Shown piece by piece: positions 1 through 11,952 of a stretch of 64,000 nt of DNA. The notes beneath the pieces are model-generated. The model worked only from the letters and a program-made list of their open reading frames with translations. It was not told the origin of the DNA and did no database searches. The position numbers and the translations under genes were made by a program. Position 1 is the stretch's first letter, and each line of letters starts with the position of its first letter. The stretch spans positions 90,410,893 through 90,474,892 of the forward strand of contig CM077594.1 of assembly GCA_039654915.1 (NCBI GenBank), given 5' to 3'. Source of the DNA: Aquilaria yunnanensis. Its lineage: Eukaryota > Streptophyta > Magnoliopsida > Malvales > Thymelaeaceae.

Positions 1-2101
1 ATTGTGGTGGCAAGTTTTGAATTTGTACAAAGTTTCAAAGCAATAATACTAGTTGGATCTTTTATTACGTAGCTTCCATCACACATTTAATCACTGAAAC
101 GGTATTGGAACAAAGTGAGTTGTACTCTTTGAATGGGCTTTGGTTTTACACAAGCATTATGAAAATTACCATTGTTACACTCCAAAAATCACCTGTGGTT
201 GTGGATGCGGCGTGCGATGCCAACGTGATTCACTCTCTTCGTTTTCAGTAGCAGCCACTAGCCAGCCCCCCTCCCCCCCAAATCCAATTCGCTGGCTACA
301 CTGCTCGTGACGGTCTTTAGTCTCTTAGCTCTTCAGACTTCGACTAGTCTAATTTTCCAGGTAAGAGCTCGTCTCAACGTCTCCACTCTCCACTATTATT
401 GTTGATTTCGTTTAATTGACTTGGTTTCTTGAAGAGTGAAGAGAATACTTGATTATTGTTGGGTTAGAGCTTCTTTGTATCTATTATATATGGGAAATGA
501 AAAAGTATTGATTTGTTGTTGTTGATTGTTAGAGAAATGAAAAGTTTGCTGCCCCCCCCCCCCCACCCCCCACCCCCCAGTCCAGAATCCTAGCTACGAC
601 CCTGCTTCCTAGCAATGTTTATCAAAGATTTTCCTATAGTCATCTATAACATTCAAAAGTTTTTTCTAGTGAGGAAATTCACTAGTTGACATTTTTGCAA
701 CGACTAGCCGTGGAAAAGTTGTCTTTTTCTTCTTGAAACTTAGGAGAGTGATTTAATTATCTGGTACCAACTATAATATGAAACAATGGTCTTTCGTTCC
801 CACCTCAATCTATGGTAGACCTACTCATTTGTGACATGATCACCATTTTAGGCTAGCCTCCTCAAGGGGTCAGTTAGGACAATTCTATAGTTCAGGGGCT
901 ATTTATTTGAGAACCGAATTTAATTCAAGGGCTAAGAAACTCTAATTCATGATAATTAGCGCACAATTGGTGATTTTGTTTTCAAAGTTATTTTCTCCTT
1001 CCCATTTTAAGGATCTCACTAGAGTTAGCTAAGGGGAAAAAAAATGTGATGCGCATTATCAACACTTATTTGGAGCGTAAAACAGGGAGATTAATGTGTT
1101 TGTCACATTGCTAAATCTCTCTGAGTAAATGAGAAGTTCTTGCGTGAGATTAACTCACATATATACCTTTATTCTTTAACTAGTTTTATCTGTTTTTAGG
1201 TTTGTTCTTTTATTAGTTCTTATTTATTCTTTTGTTGGATAAGGATGCTTTATTTTTACCTTTCTCCTGAAAGTATAACCACATGCTTTAAGTCTATCTT
1301 TATCGAATTCGTCAATCATTTGTCCGCCCAAGAAAAAAGAATAATCAATCATTTGGAAGAAAGAAAAATTTCTTGCGGTCGTTTTTACTTGTTTCTCGCC
1401 CCATGTAGTATCCTCCCAAGTCCAATCCATGAATTTTCAAACTCAATAACCCTATTTAACATATAAACGCTTATTTTTCCAAACTGAGAAAACATGGGCA
1501 CGCAAGTTTCGTGCAGCAATAACATTGTAATTAAGCTCCCGCATGTAAAATATTCGACTCTTCGGTCAACCTCAAGAAAATTTTTGGTTAAATAACCCTT
1601 CACTATTTTCCTAGGCCCCGTAAGCCCATTCAACCACCATCGCACCCCAATAGGCTCTCGTCTGCTATAGCTATCACATAATTAAGATTCAATGAATAAT
1701 CTTAACAAATTAAGGGAAAAAAAATGTAACGAAAAATAATTCCCGGTGAGGAGGTTTAGAATTAGCGAAGCCCAGAAACAGTATTTTGAATTCATAATCG
1801 ACTAGAATCTGTTGATTATACGAAGGTATGCACAAAAACCAGCAACATGTGTCGCTTGAACCTTAAGAGAGCAAGCCTTGTCTTGTTCATGACGTGGTGT
1901 TCTTCGTGCTTGAAGGAATTGGAGGTCCCGTTCATGACCAAAGCCACCCAGCTCATGTCTAAGAAAGTTAAGAAAGGTTGGGTCACTCCCCCATCAACAA
2001 TGCCTAATAAAATATCGTTTCGTGCCCAGCTAATGCATGTAAGTAGATTGGGGACAATAGATTGGGATATCAGCCACAGAGAAGTAACATAAATTGCAAC
2101 T
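1..2101. other. Intergenic stretch, no gene recognised
   Basis: No ORF here resembles a known protein. Bases about 230-360 are pyrimidine-rich and end in a good splice-donor context (CCAG/GTAAGA at about 358-366). This could be the non-coding first exon of a plus-strand gene, but I find no coding exon downstream. A poly-C tract broken by single A's lies at about 553-579. The part nearest the ubiquitin gene (about 1800-2100) is probably its 3' flank. Confidence 0.4.
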
Positions 2102-2107
2102 TTTATT
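2102..2107 (-). terminator. Putative polyadenylation signal of the polyubiquitin gene
   Basis: The minus strand reads AATAAA about 65 nt past the stop codon, within an AT-rich stretch. This is a typical place for a plant near-upstream poly(A) element. Assignment rests on position only. Confidence 0.4.
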
Positions 2108-2171
2108 ATAGAATTTGGAGTAATAGTAACAGAACACCAATAGTAATGGCAGTAGCCAACACCCACAATTC

Positions 2172-2915
<744 letters not shown>

Positions 2916-2961
2916 CTAGAATTGAATTGAGACGATGAGGGCGGAGAGGGGAGCGGTCGCC

Positions 2962-2969
2962 TTATATAG
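2962..2969 (-). promoter_or_regulatory. TATA box of the polyubiquitin gene
   Basis: The minus strand reads CTATATAA in a GC-rich context, about 95 nt before the ubiquitin ATG. This predicts a start site near 2930 and a leader of roughly 65 nt without an intron. Confidence 0.7.
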
Positions 2970-3094
2970 GGAGGGGAGTGGCCGAATCAAGGAAGAAATC
3001 GGAATCCAGAAATAACGAACAAGGGAAGGAGAGGTCTTCGTCTTCGCGTTGAATTTGGTCACCGCCGCCCGCTTCGCTTGGTACTTCGCGATGA

Positions 3095-3118
3095 TTCCAG
3101 AATCTTTTCCATGACGTC
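3095..3118 (-). promoter_or_regulatory. Heat-shock-element-like and CRE-like motifs upstream of polyubiquitin
   Basis: Bases 3095-3109 (TTCCAGAATCTTTTC on the plus strand) fit alternating TTC/GAA blocks of a heat-shock element with one mismatch. Bases 3112-3118 are TGACGTC, a bZIP core. Both lie about 130-150 nt upstream of the TATA box. Stress-inducible polyubiquitin genes commonly carry such sites; function here is inferred. Confidence 0.35.
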
Positions 3119-3310
3119 GTCCATGACTCAACTAGGAGTAGATGGGTTGGGCCGTGCAGAGTTGTGGATGGCTATAGAGAATTGTTTCTCGGCTGAGGTA
3201 TAGAGAATTGTTGGGCATTTTGTTTCCAAGTGTTTTGGGCCAAAACCCCGCCTCGGCGTCCAAAGTCCAAACTTTCAAACTCAAAATTAATTAATAGGAG
3301 TATTATTATA

Positions 3311-3545
3311 CTTTCTTCGTTCCATATTCTTTGTACAATTTATTTTTTAATAATTAATTTATAATTTTTTATTTTAAAAATTTTAGTGTATAAATGAAAA
3401 AAATTTATATAAGAAAGATAAATCAAGACATATAGTTTCTAAATATATTTTTTTAAAATCTTTTTAAACAAACACTAATATAAATAAATTTATGCCCAAC
3501 TAATCGAAAAAGTTAAATGGTGTAAAAAATGTGGGATGGAGGGAG
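3311..3545. mobile_element. Stowaway-like MITE (Tc1/mariner type)
   Basis: A 235-bp AT-rich element with inverted ends: the left reads CTTTCTTCGTTCCATATTCT and the right, reversed, CTCCCTCCATCCCACATTTT. TA dinucleotides flank both sides (3309-3310 and 3546-3547). The CTCCCTCCRTYCCA end is the usual plant Stowaway terminus. No coding capacity. Confidence 0.75.
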
Positions 3546-6000
3546 TACTATAATCTAATAAAGAAGAAAGGACAATTAATAGGAGTATTATATATGCTAA
3601 AGACAAAAGCCTTGAAAGAGATGTTAGGAGCACTGGGTGCCTGCTAAGCTGCCACGGTACCTGTTTCTTGGGCTGGAGCCCATCTTCTCTTATCGGGCCA
3701 GAGCATATCCAGAATTGAAAAGAGGGTCAACTTACCTATACCTCCTTTATTTGACTCAGATGATATCTTTTGGACATTAAACTTTAAAATTAGACATTTT
3801 TGTCACTCAACAATCAACACAACAGCGCCCACTCCACTCCTGCCACTGTGTGTTTTTATTTTTTATTTTTCCTATTGAAGCAGGGCTTAAATTATGTAAT
3901 AAGTCATTTATTGTCTCAGATGATATTTTTTTTGCCCTCAAACTTTAAAATCAGGTTTTGTGTCATTCAATGCTATGGAGTGCTTCTTTTCTAACTGAAG
4001 CCTAACTTGTTGCTCTAGAGCCAAAGGATGTCCAATTGAGCATTAGATAGTCTCTTTGTCTATAATGATATCTTGACCTGCAAATTTTAAAATTAGGCAT
4101 TCTTGTCCTTCTCTTCGAGTCAACACAAAAGATATCATAAAATTTTTATTTTTATTTGTCAAGCCCCCAAACTTCTATGAGTTACAATTAAGACCTCAAA
4201 TTGTGCCCAAATCACAAACTAAATTGGTTACGCACAACCTTGAAATATTCTAATTTTCTCAAAACTTGAATGATCATGACTTAGATTTGAATTTATGACT
4301 TTTTAAATACTTATTTTTTTATATAAATATAATTGATACAAAAAATTTGTTTATTCATTAATCATCCTGCAGTGAAGTGGGGTCACTTACTAGTGCTAAA
4401 CTAATGACCACAGAAGTCTATTAAACTTCTTAGTTTGAGCCAACAACAGATCTTTTATTATTCAACTCAAGACTTGAGTGCAAATTAGCACACGTGGTCT
4501 TTTGTATACTCGAACACATTAAAAAAGATTAAGAAAACTTGAAATTTCAAAGCTTGGAAATCTATGCTAACTCAGTCTTTTCGTGAGGCTACGAACCAAT
4601 ATGTAATAGTTTATAAAGATTTAGCTAATATGCAATGAAACAACGGCTAAGGATATACTTGCAATGATAATTATGGATTTGGGACGAATCGTTCAATTTA
4701 CTAAAAAATTAAGCATCAATATGCCTTTTATTTGGTTTAATTATCTATTTTAATTTTGATTATTTGATCATTCTCTATTAGACTTTTTTTTTTTGTTATT
4801 TATGAGTTATTTATTCTAGGTTTATTTTGGTTTATATAAAAGTTTTAGTTCAATATGATTTTTTTTCTTTTATTTGGTATTGCATGGACCCATTTCTCTT
4901 TTCTTGAATAGGATTATGTCCATATTGTCTTTTAGAGTGATACTCCATTGGTTTGTAAGATATTATTTAGCACTAAGGCCCATCCCAAGGTCAAAATCCA
5001 ACCTTCTCTATGGTCATTAGCTATGACATTTCATGTGATATTAGAACAATTAATCACCTGCAAATATCTAGGATTATAAATGTCTTATTCGTATGGAGTT
5101 AAATACCACGGTATGCTGCTTATTGCGAGTAAGTAGTACGAGTTATAAATATTTTCTCATTTTATCATTTTATTGCATAGTATACTGTGGTATTTTACGA
5201 TATTTCACATACTGCTCATTTTGTGTGTAAATTTTCTCTGAAAAACTGCGGTATACAGCAAATATTGCAAGGTACAGACAGTAGTATTTTTTTTTTTTAA
5301 ATGCGTGTGAGATATTTTTTTTTTCATTTTACATCAAAATATCATAAATATATAAAAAATTAAAATAAAATTAATACACATATCATAAAATAAATATTTA
5401 CTTTTATTCTTTTGGTTACTTTCCTTAGTTAACATAAAAATTTAATAGTTACTTTGAGCCATCTAGGAACTTAGTGTAGTATTAGAAAATGTATTATTAT
5501 CATTAAATATTTTTTTTTCTCTTATATCAATAAATTAGTTTATTTCTTAGTATTATTTATTTTGCTCTCTCTATATATAACATTTTTTTAATATTTTTTG
5601 TATTAAAAAAATTTTCTATCATATATATTTTATTTATATTTGAAAAATTATGATGAGAAAAATTAAAATATATATAAAATGTGCAAAAAAAATATATTCA
5701 ATTTATAACATCTTAAACTAATATTTTAATATTTATTTTTTTACAAAAAAGATAACATATCTTAAAAATTTGGAGTACAGTATACCTAACGGTAACATTA
5801 TTTAACACTTTGCTGATATGTCTAATATTTCCATTTCAAAAACACGTTCTGAACAGGTTCATTCCTATTGCAATCCACAAATAGGAGTTTAGGGATAACA
5901 AGGCAACGATAAGCATGTTTGAGGGCTAGAATTGCATTTTCCATTATTAATTGCGTACGGGCTATGTGCTAAACTAAAACGCAGACGAAGGAAGAAGGAT
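3546..6000. other. Intergenic AT-rich stretch
   Basis: No convincing gene. Bases 5280-5770 are extremely AT-rich with several poly-T runs. Bases 5100-5290 contain scattered short repeats around GCGGTATAC / GTGGTATT, which I cannot assign to a known element. Confidence 0.4.
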
Positions 6001-6280
6001 TATGTAATCAATGCATCACATCACAGCTCTTTGCGTGGATTATCGTAGTAAAAAAGAAAAGCGAAGTACATAAGCTAAGCTTGGAATAATTGCAGCACTG
6101 GATCTGGATTGTGTTTGAAGCTAATTTTGCGGGGTTTAGGTGTGGAGAGAGGACTGTAATCGGTAGGGAAATCTGGCAACCGCTGAAGGCTTGAGGGCTC
6201 GCAGCACATCCTTGAAGATAGCAATCTCTCCGATCGACATCGACGACAAGGATTGCCGGCCTTGGCGCCGACGCCTTTCC

Positions 6281-9200
6281 ATGGCCTTCTCATGGCCTTC
6301 CGCTCTCAGAATCTTTCTCCTCCTCCTCCTCATCGCCGCTCTCATCTTCGCCTGCTACACTCTCCCTGTCGAACAGGTTTCCTGTTTCCATCTCGTGCAT
6401 TTGCCGCTTCTCAATGCTCATTTTCCTTGTCTCTTTTCCGGTGTCTCTCGCTTTCCTCGTAATTTGATTTCGGTTGGGGTTTTGTTTCTGGTTCTCTGTA
6501 ATTGGATTTGGGATTACGTTTTTTCATCACATGTGATTAGGAATTTAGATTTGTTTGTTGCTCTTCTGCTTCCTCCTCCAGCTTTAAAGACCCTACGTGC
6601 GGGCTGGCTGGTTTGTTTTGTGTGCTAGCTACAATCTTATTGAGATAGGTCTGTGGAGCTGTTTGCTGCATCCTGGAACTTGAATAATATACGTGATACA
6701 CATAATTCGAGCAATTGCAAGTCAAGCATTCTGTTCCGGTTTGCATTTGATTTTATGATCCTCATAGTGACTCTTGTCTTGTGGATGCTTCTTGCAGATC
6801 TTGAGGGATTTTCTAGTATGGGTTGACAAGGATCTTGGACCATGGGGCCCTCTAGTGCTGTAAGTCTATATCAGTTTTAGATGTTCTGCTCTTCTATTTT
6901 TTACATCTAGTCAGGATCATGGTAAAACTTTGGTACTTTTTGCTGCAATTTGCTCGGGGTCACATCAGTTTTTTACTTGACAAGTCCCGCTATTCTAATG
7001 ATCCTGAGCTTCTTGTTTTTTAGGTTTCTTGGAAACCGTTGGTTGGACTTGCTTTGATTAATTGTACATTTATACTTATATCCAACTTTGTATCTTGAGA
7101 ACTCTGTGGACATGATCCTTGTCATGATCTGTTGAGTTAGTTTGTTTGACATTGTTACCATTCATACATACGAAACTATAAACATAAATATTTTTAAAAT
7201 AGTAGCCCGATGCTTTACCATAGCAACAAAAGTTTTGCCCTTTGTTTGTGCATATTGGATAAACACAAGGCAAATGTTGTTGTTGTTGTTGTTTTTTTTT
7301 TCCTATCATTTAACGGGAATAACAGTGTTATAAACGTTGCCTTGGAGTAATCTTGAGTATTTATGTGTAATGATGATCTGTGGATGACAACCATGTATGT
7401 ATTTCTTGAGTATATTGTTTTAGTGGATCTCAACTGTGTTCTGGAAAATACTGAAGGTGGCACTTTTTATGACTAAATGTGCGACTGAACTGCCAAATGA
7501 ATTTGTAACCAGGTGATGGAACTTTTTCATTTCCTTTATCTTATGTCTTTAGATGATATACAGGGCAGTTGCATACATTCCTTTGACAGTCTTGGCAGTT
7601 CCAGCATCAGTACTTACTGTAAGCATGAATCCTCTTGGCCTAATCTTTTAAGTTAAGATGACTTTGTTTCAGTGCTTTGACATCTATGTTGAATTATTTT
7701 CTTTAAGTTTACTGTGAGGGTGGCATCACAGCGACCATTAGATCGTGTTGCGTGAGAATTTAATATGTCAATGTATATAATCAGTGATCTTCTCATGGGC
7801 TAAAATACTTTAACCTCACTGTAGAATGACCCTACTTTTCTATCTTTTCTGTGTGGAATTATAGTATGGTTGTAATCTGTGTTATCCATTGCTGCAATAC
7901 TTATTCTGCTAATGCAGCTGCCTAAGCATCAGTCCAGGATGACCACCTTGGTTCCAAAGCTATATTTTTGAGGAATGATGGCACATCCTGTCGTTGCATT
8001 TGCTTGTTGTTTGCGTTTAACCATCTAAAACAGAAAATCTTTTGGTAATAAGAAGTTTCAGGACTAGCCTGCTAGGAATAAGAATCCAGATGTAAGGTGG
8101 TTTCAATAAGAAAGAGGCAAATAGTGTTCTGGAGCCAATGAAGCTGATAATATGCTCAAAGACAATTTAATAGGTTTGCCTTCAGGTGTCCTGTTGATAA
8201 AGAAGTAACTTATCTGCTCTGATGGAAAGTGTAAACATTTCTAGAGCCTTGCAAGAAATTGGAATGTATTATTTGTTGGTGGAAGCTAGTGTTGGACGCT
8301 TTATGCCCTTTTCCCACTTTGTTAGAACCTCAAAAACAATGATCTTAAGGTATATGCTTGAAGAGGGAGTCTAATAAACTTCTCTTTTTTCACCCCAAAC
8401 TAGGCACTCCACTCTGGGAGAGTGAGGCCACTCCATGCAATACCATGAACAATCACCTACATCTATAAATATCAGAACATGCACAAAACTCCTAATTTAA
8501 TGCTTGATACTAAAAGTCACAAAAATGACTAAAGGTTATAGTCATGAACACTCTCATGGACCTAGACATTCATTAAGTTTATTTTTCCAACGTTATTAAG
8601 TTGTGTTCATTTTCATACACTTATTTTTACCTTTTTTTTGTCCGACAGAATTTACACACACGCATGCACACACCCACATATCATACAGGAATTTTAAGCA
8701 TGTTATTCATTGCCGTGTTGTTAGTTATTTTGATAATTATTTATTCCTTTATGCATAGTCCAGGACTTGAAATTTCTGAGCAAGAACTTAACTAGAAAGG
8801 ATTCTTTTGGATAAGCCTTATCTGTGCTTATTTATGTCTTTCAGCTTGGTGGTGGATACCTTTTTGGTTTACCTGTGGGTTTTATTGCTGACTCTATTGG
8901 TGCAGCAATTGGTGCTGGAGCTGCATTCCTTCTTGGACGAACGGTGATTTTTTACCCTCATTTTTATTTGTCAACCTCAATCTTGTTGTTTCTTGATTTT
9001 TCCGATCTGTTAAATTCACACAGCTGTGATGGTAACTTTTGTTTTCTCCTTTGCAATTTGCTTGATTGTGACAAAGCTTGTGTTGTTATTTTTTTTGCTT
9101 CTGATCACCTTTCAAGCTTTGTTTACATTTGTTTGCGATTAAATTTTGTCTCTTCACTTTTATTTGACACTTTATGTCATTTCAACTTATGCAGATTGGG

Positions 9201-10933
9201 AGGTCTTTTGTTGTTTCTAAGTTGAAAGATTATCCCCGATTCCAATCAGTTGCAGTAGCCATCCAAAGATCCGGCTTCAAGGTTCAAAGACTTTGCATTG
9301 AACTTCTGAGATTACATGGAATTGACAATTTTATGAACCATATTTGCATTCATCATTCCACTTTTAGTTGGGAACAAATAAAAATTGTGAAATATTCTAC
9401 TTGTTAATTATTTGTTAGAACTGTTGCAAGTCTGCATTCATATTCCATGTTTGATAGCTCATCTATTTCAGGATTATGTTTTTGTGATTTCTCATTTTTC
9501 ATGTTATTTTTCAGATTGTTCTTCTGCTTCGGCTGGTGCCTTTACTCCCTTTCAATATGTTGAACTACCTCTTGTCTGTGACACCAGTACCTCTAGGGGA
9601 GTACATGTTGGCTTCCTGGCTGGGAATGATGGTATCACCTGTTTGGCTCAAGTTTCTGTTTGACTAGCATTTCATGATGAGCTTCCAGTGAGCATCAACT
9701 CAACTGGCATGTGCTTTCCTGGGAAGCTAAGGTGCCAAGTCTTGGCCGAGGGGAAAAGGGCTTGCTTGCTTGGTGGTTGGCCAAGTGGGCTGGGATCCAA
9801 GAGGACCAAAAGAAAAGGGAAAGGAGGGCCATTCATGATGAGCTGCTTCTGTCCCTCATTATTTTATCCTCTCCATTCTCCTCATTGTGCAGTTATATCT
9901 GTTCTGGAAGACCAGATTAATAGAATGCAAACGCATCATTCATTCTGGTTCTTATGCTGTATTGCTTGACTGAATTGAATATGGTATCTGTTGCAGCCAA
10001 TTACGCTAGCTCTAGTATATGTTGGAACAACTCTCAAGGATCTCTCGGATGTGACACACGGATGGAGTGAGTTCTCAAAAACACGATGGGTGAGTCCTGT
10101 TTTTATGTCTCCTTACTTTGAATTGCTGGATTGAGATCAACATGTTTGTTTTGGTTGGAAATAGTTTTCAAATATGACAATGATGCTTGGAAAATAGAGA
10201 TGCTATTGTTATGGAGTTTTTACAAAATTTCAGCTTGATTATGCATTTTCATTTTTAAATTATCTCTACAATTAACAAAATATATGGCGAACTTACTTCA
10301 TTATGTGTTTTGGTCTTATATTCGTATCTAATTTACTTCATTTCAATGCAGGCATTTATTATATTGGGGCTTGTAGTTTCAGGTGAGTTCTAGTGCTTGA
10401 AATTAAAATTCTACTTTGAGTATTCTATGGCTGCAGCTTCACATAAGGACCTAAGGTCATTATTAACAATCATTATGCTTTTTGGTTTTGAAAAAAAAAA
10501 AAAAGAGCCCAGTTACATTAACTGTTAGCAATGATCTTATCATGTGGCTAATCTCATTTTTGGAAGTAATGCATAGAATAGGAAACATCAAAGATGATGT
10601 TCGGACTTCAAAGTCGAGATATGAAGCCTAAAGTTTTGTTACATTGGTTTCTTCTGACTCTGAACATTATTATTTCCGGTTCAAAACAACTCGATAGGAT
10701 TTCAAGTTGTGCCGTACTATAATCATAAACTTTTGTTGTTTGATGCAGTGGTTTTGATGGTCTGTGTCACAAGAGTTGCCAAATCTGCTTTGGAGAAAGC
10801 TTTGGCTGAAAATGAAACTATAGATGGAATGGGAGGAGCACCGAAGTTGCAAGTAGTGGGCGAATCTCCTCTTGATCTTAGTCAGCCTCTGATCATCAAG
10901 ATAGATGAAGCCCAAGACTCGCATGAGAAATGA
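6281..10933 (+). CDS. VTT-domain (SNARE-associated Golgi / TVP38-TMEM64-like) membrane protein, nine exons
   Basis: Nine exons join into a 274-aa protein: 6281-6376, 6798-6859, 7564-7618, 8845-8943, 9195-9281, 9515-9631, 9997-10089, 10352-10382, 10749-10933. All introns are GT-AG and reading phase is kept throughout. The N-terminus (MAFSWPSALRIFLLLLLIAA) is a hydrophobic anchor. Residues about 50-200 form the VTT domain, including GGGYLFGLPVGFIADSIGA, FLLGRT, and RLVPLLPFNMLNY, which matches the family signature around its re-entrant loop. The C-terminus is hydrophilic. Proteins of this family are multi-pass endomembrane proteins; related animal and yeast proteins act in membrane contact, autophagy and lipid scrambling. 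From memory, length and sequence closely match Arabidopsis At1g03260. The start is the first in-frame ATG. Splice sites were placed by eye from protein continuity. Confidence 0.93.
7272..7300 (+). repeat. (TTG)n microsatellite and poly-T inside intron 2 of the VTT gene
   Basis: A run of GTT/TTG triplets is followed by a poly-T tract. It lies in the intron between 6859 and 7564 and does not affect coding. Confidence 0.7.
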
Positions 10934-11081
10934 GTGAACATTTTTTGGTAGACTCTTCCTCAAAGCCGTGAGTTTCATGTTGCTTGAGCAGTTGGTAGTT
11001 ATTATGCACCAGGGCTTTAGCTTCATGGTATAAGCACCTGTCCTTCATGCTTTTATGTTCAGTTGAAGGAGTGATTCAACC

Positions 11082-11086
11082 ACCCC

Positions 11087-11110
<24 letters not shown>
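11082..11110 (+). repeat. Poly-C run downstream of the VTT gene
   Basis: A long uninterrupted C tract followed by C-rich sequence and a poly-A run, about 150 nt past the VTT stop codon and possibly within its 3' UTR. Length is prone to sequencing and assembly error. Confidence 0.7.
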
Positions 11111-11117
<7 letters not shown>

Positions 11118-11596
11118 CTTCTTCCCCCTCCCCCCAAAAAAAAAAAAATCATACCTGCTGATAAAGGAAAATGGTGCTGTTATGATCTGTTTGTACAGCT
11201 TTGAAAGGACCAATCTATATATCTATCTGTATTATACCTATATATTAAAAGCTGTGGGTTTTGCACTGTTTACAAGCAGTGTAAAAGATTATTCATGAAT
11301 AGTATATACGAGGTTTTATGACCTGTACTTTGTAGCAGGTATTATCTTTAATAAATTTAGCATTAAAATAAATTTTAATAATAAGTAATTAAAAATTTCT
11401 CACCCATAAATTCATGTTAAAACAATTAACATTTTGTTTCATCTTAACTTTGAGTTGTGCTTTCTTTATGTTATATTTTTGTTATTAAAATAATTAGTTG
11501 TGATCAAAATATGACAATATGAAACTATACATGTGTTTTAAAATGATGCATATTTGATTTGTTAATAAAAAAATTATTAAGAATTTTCATATATGA

Positions 11597-11952
11597 GGGT
11601 AAACTCTACTGGTTATTCCTAAATTATATCTAATATTGTTAGTTTGTCCCTAAAGTATTAAATGTTGCTTAATCATTTTCAAACTATATCTAATGTTGTT
11701 TAATTATCCTATAGTATATTACAATCATTATAGATTGATGGAAAAATAATTTAACTGTTAATGTGGCATGAAAAAATGATGTGGCTGCTGAAGTGGTATT
11801 AATTTTCCATCCATCTTTAATAATAAGATAGACAACAGTACGATTAAGTAACACTGAATATAGTTTATAGACGATTGAGCAACATTTGATAGTTTAAGGA
11901 CAAATTAGCAACATTAGATATAGTTTAGAAACGATCGGTATAATTTATCTCA
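11597..11952. mobile_element. Fold-back MITE with about 115-bp inverted arms
   Basis: Left arm about 11597-11710 and right arm about 11825-11952 are inverted copies sharing phrases such as AAACTATATCTAATGTTG and TTTGTCC(C/T)TAAA. Outer ends read GAGGGTAAACTCTACTGG and, reversed, GAGATAAATTATACCGAT. The loop (about 115 bp) contains AATGTGGCATG / TGATGTGGC and no ORF. I could not fix a target duplication, so the superfamily is open; Mutator-like is possible. Confidence 0.65.

Noticed and set aside
1385..2166. Minus-strand ORFs of 86 and 116 aa next to the ubiquitin gene
   Set aside because: No recognisable motif; the second overlaps the ubiquitin 3' UTR. Treated as chance ORFs.
6191..6280. N-terminal extension of the VTT protein
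   Set aside because: The upstream part of the frame begins with a TTG, not ATG, and the family N-terminus aligns from the ATG at 6281.
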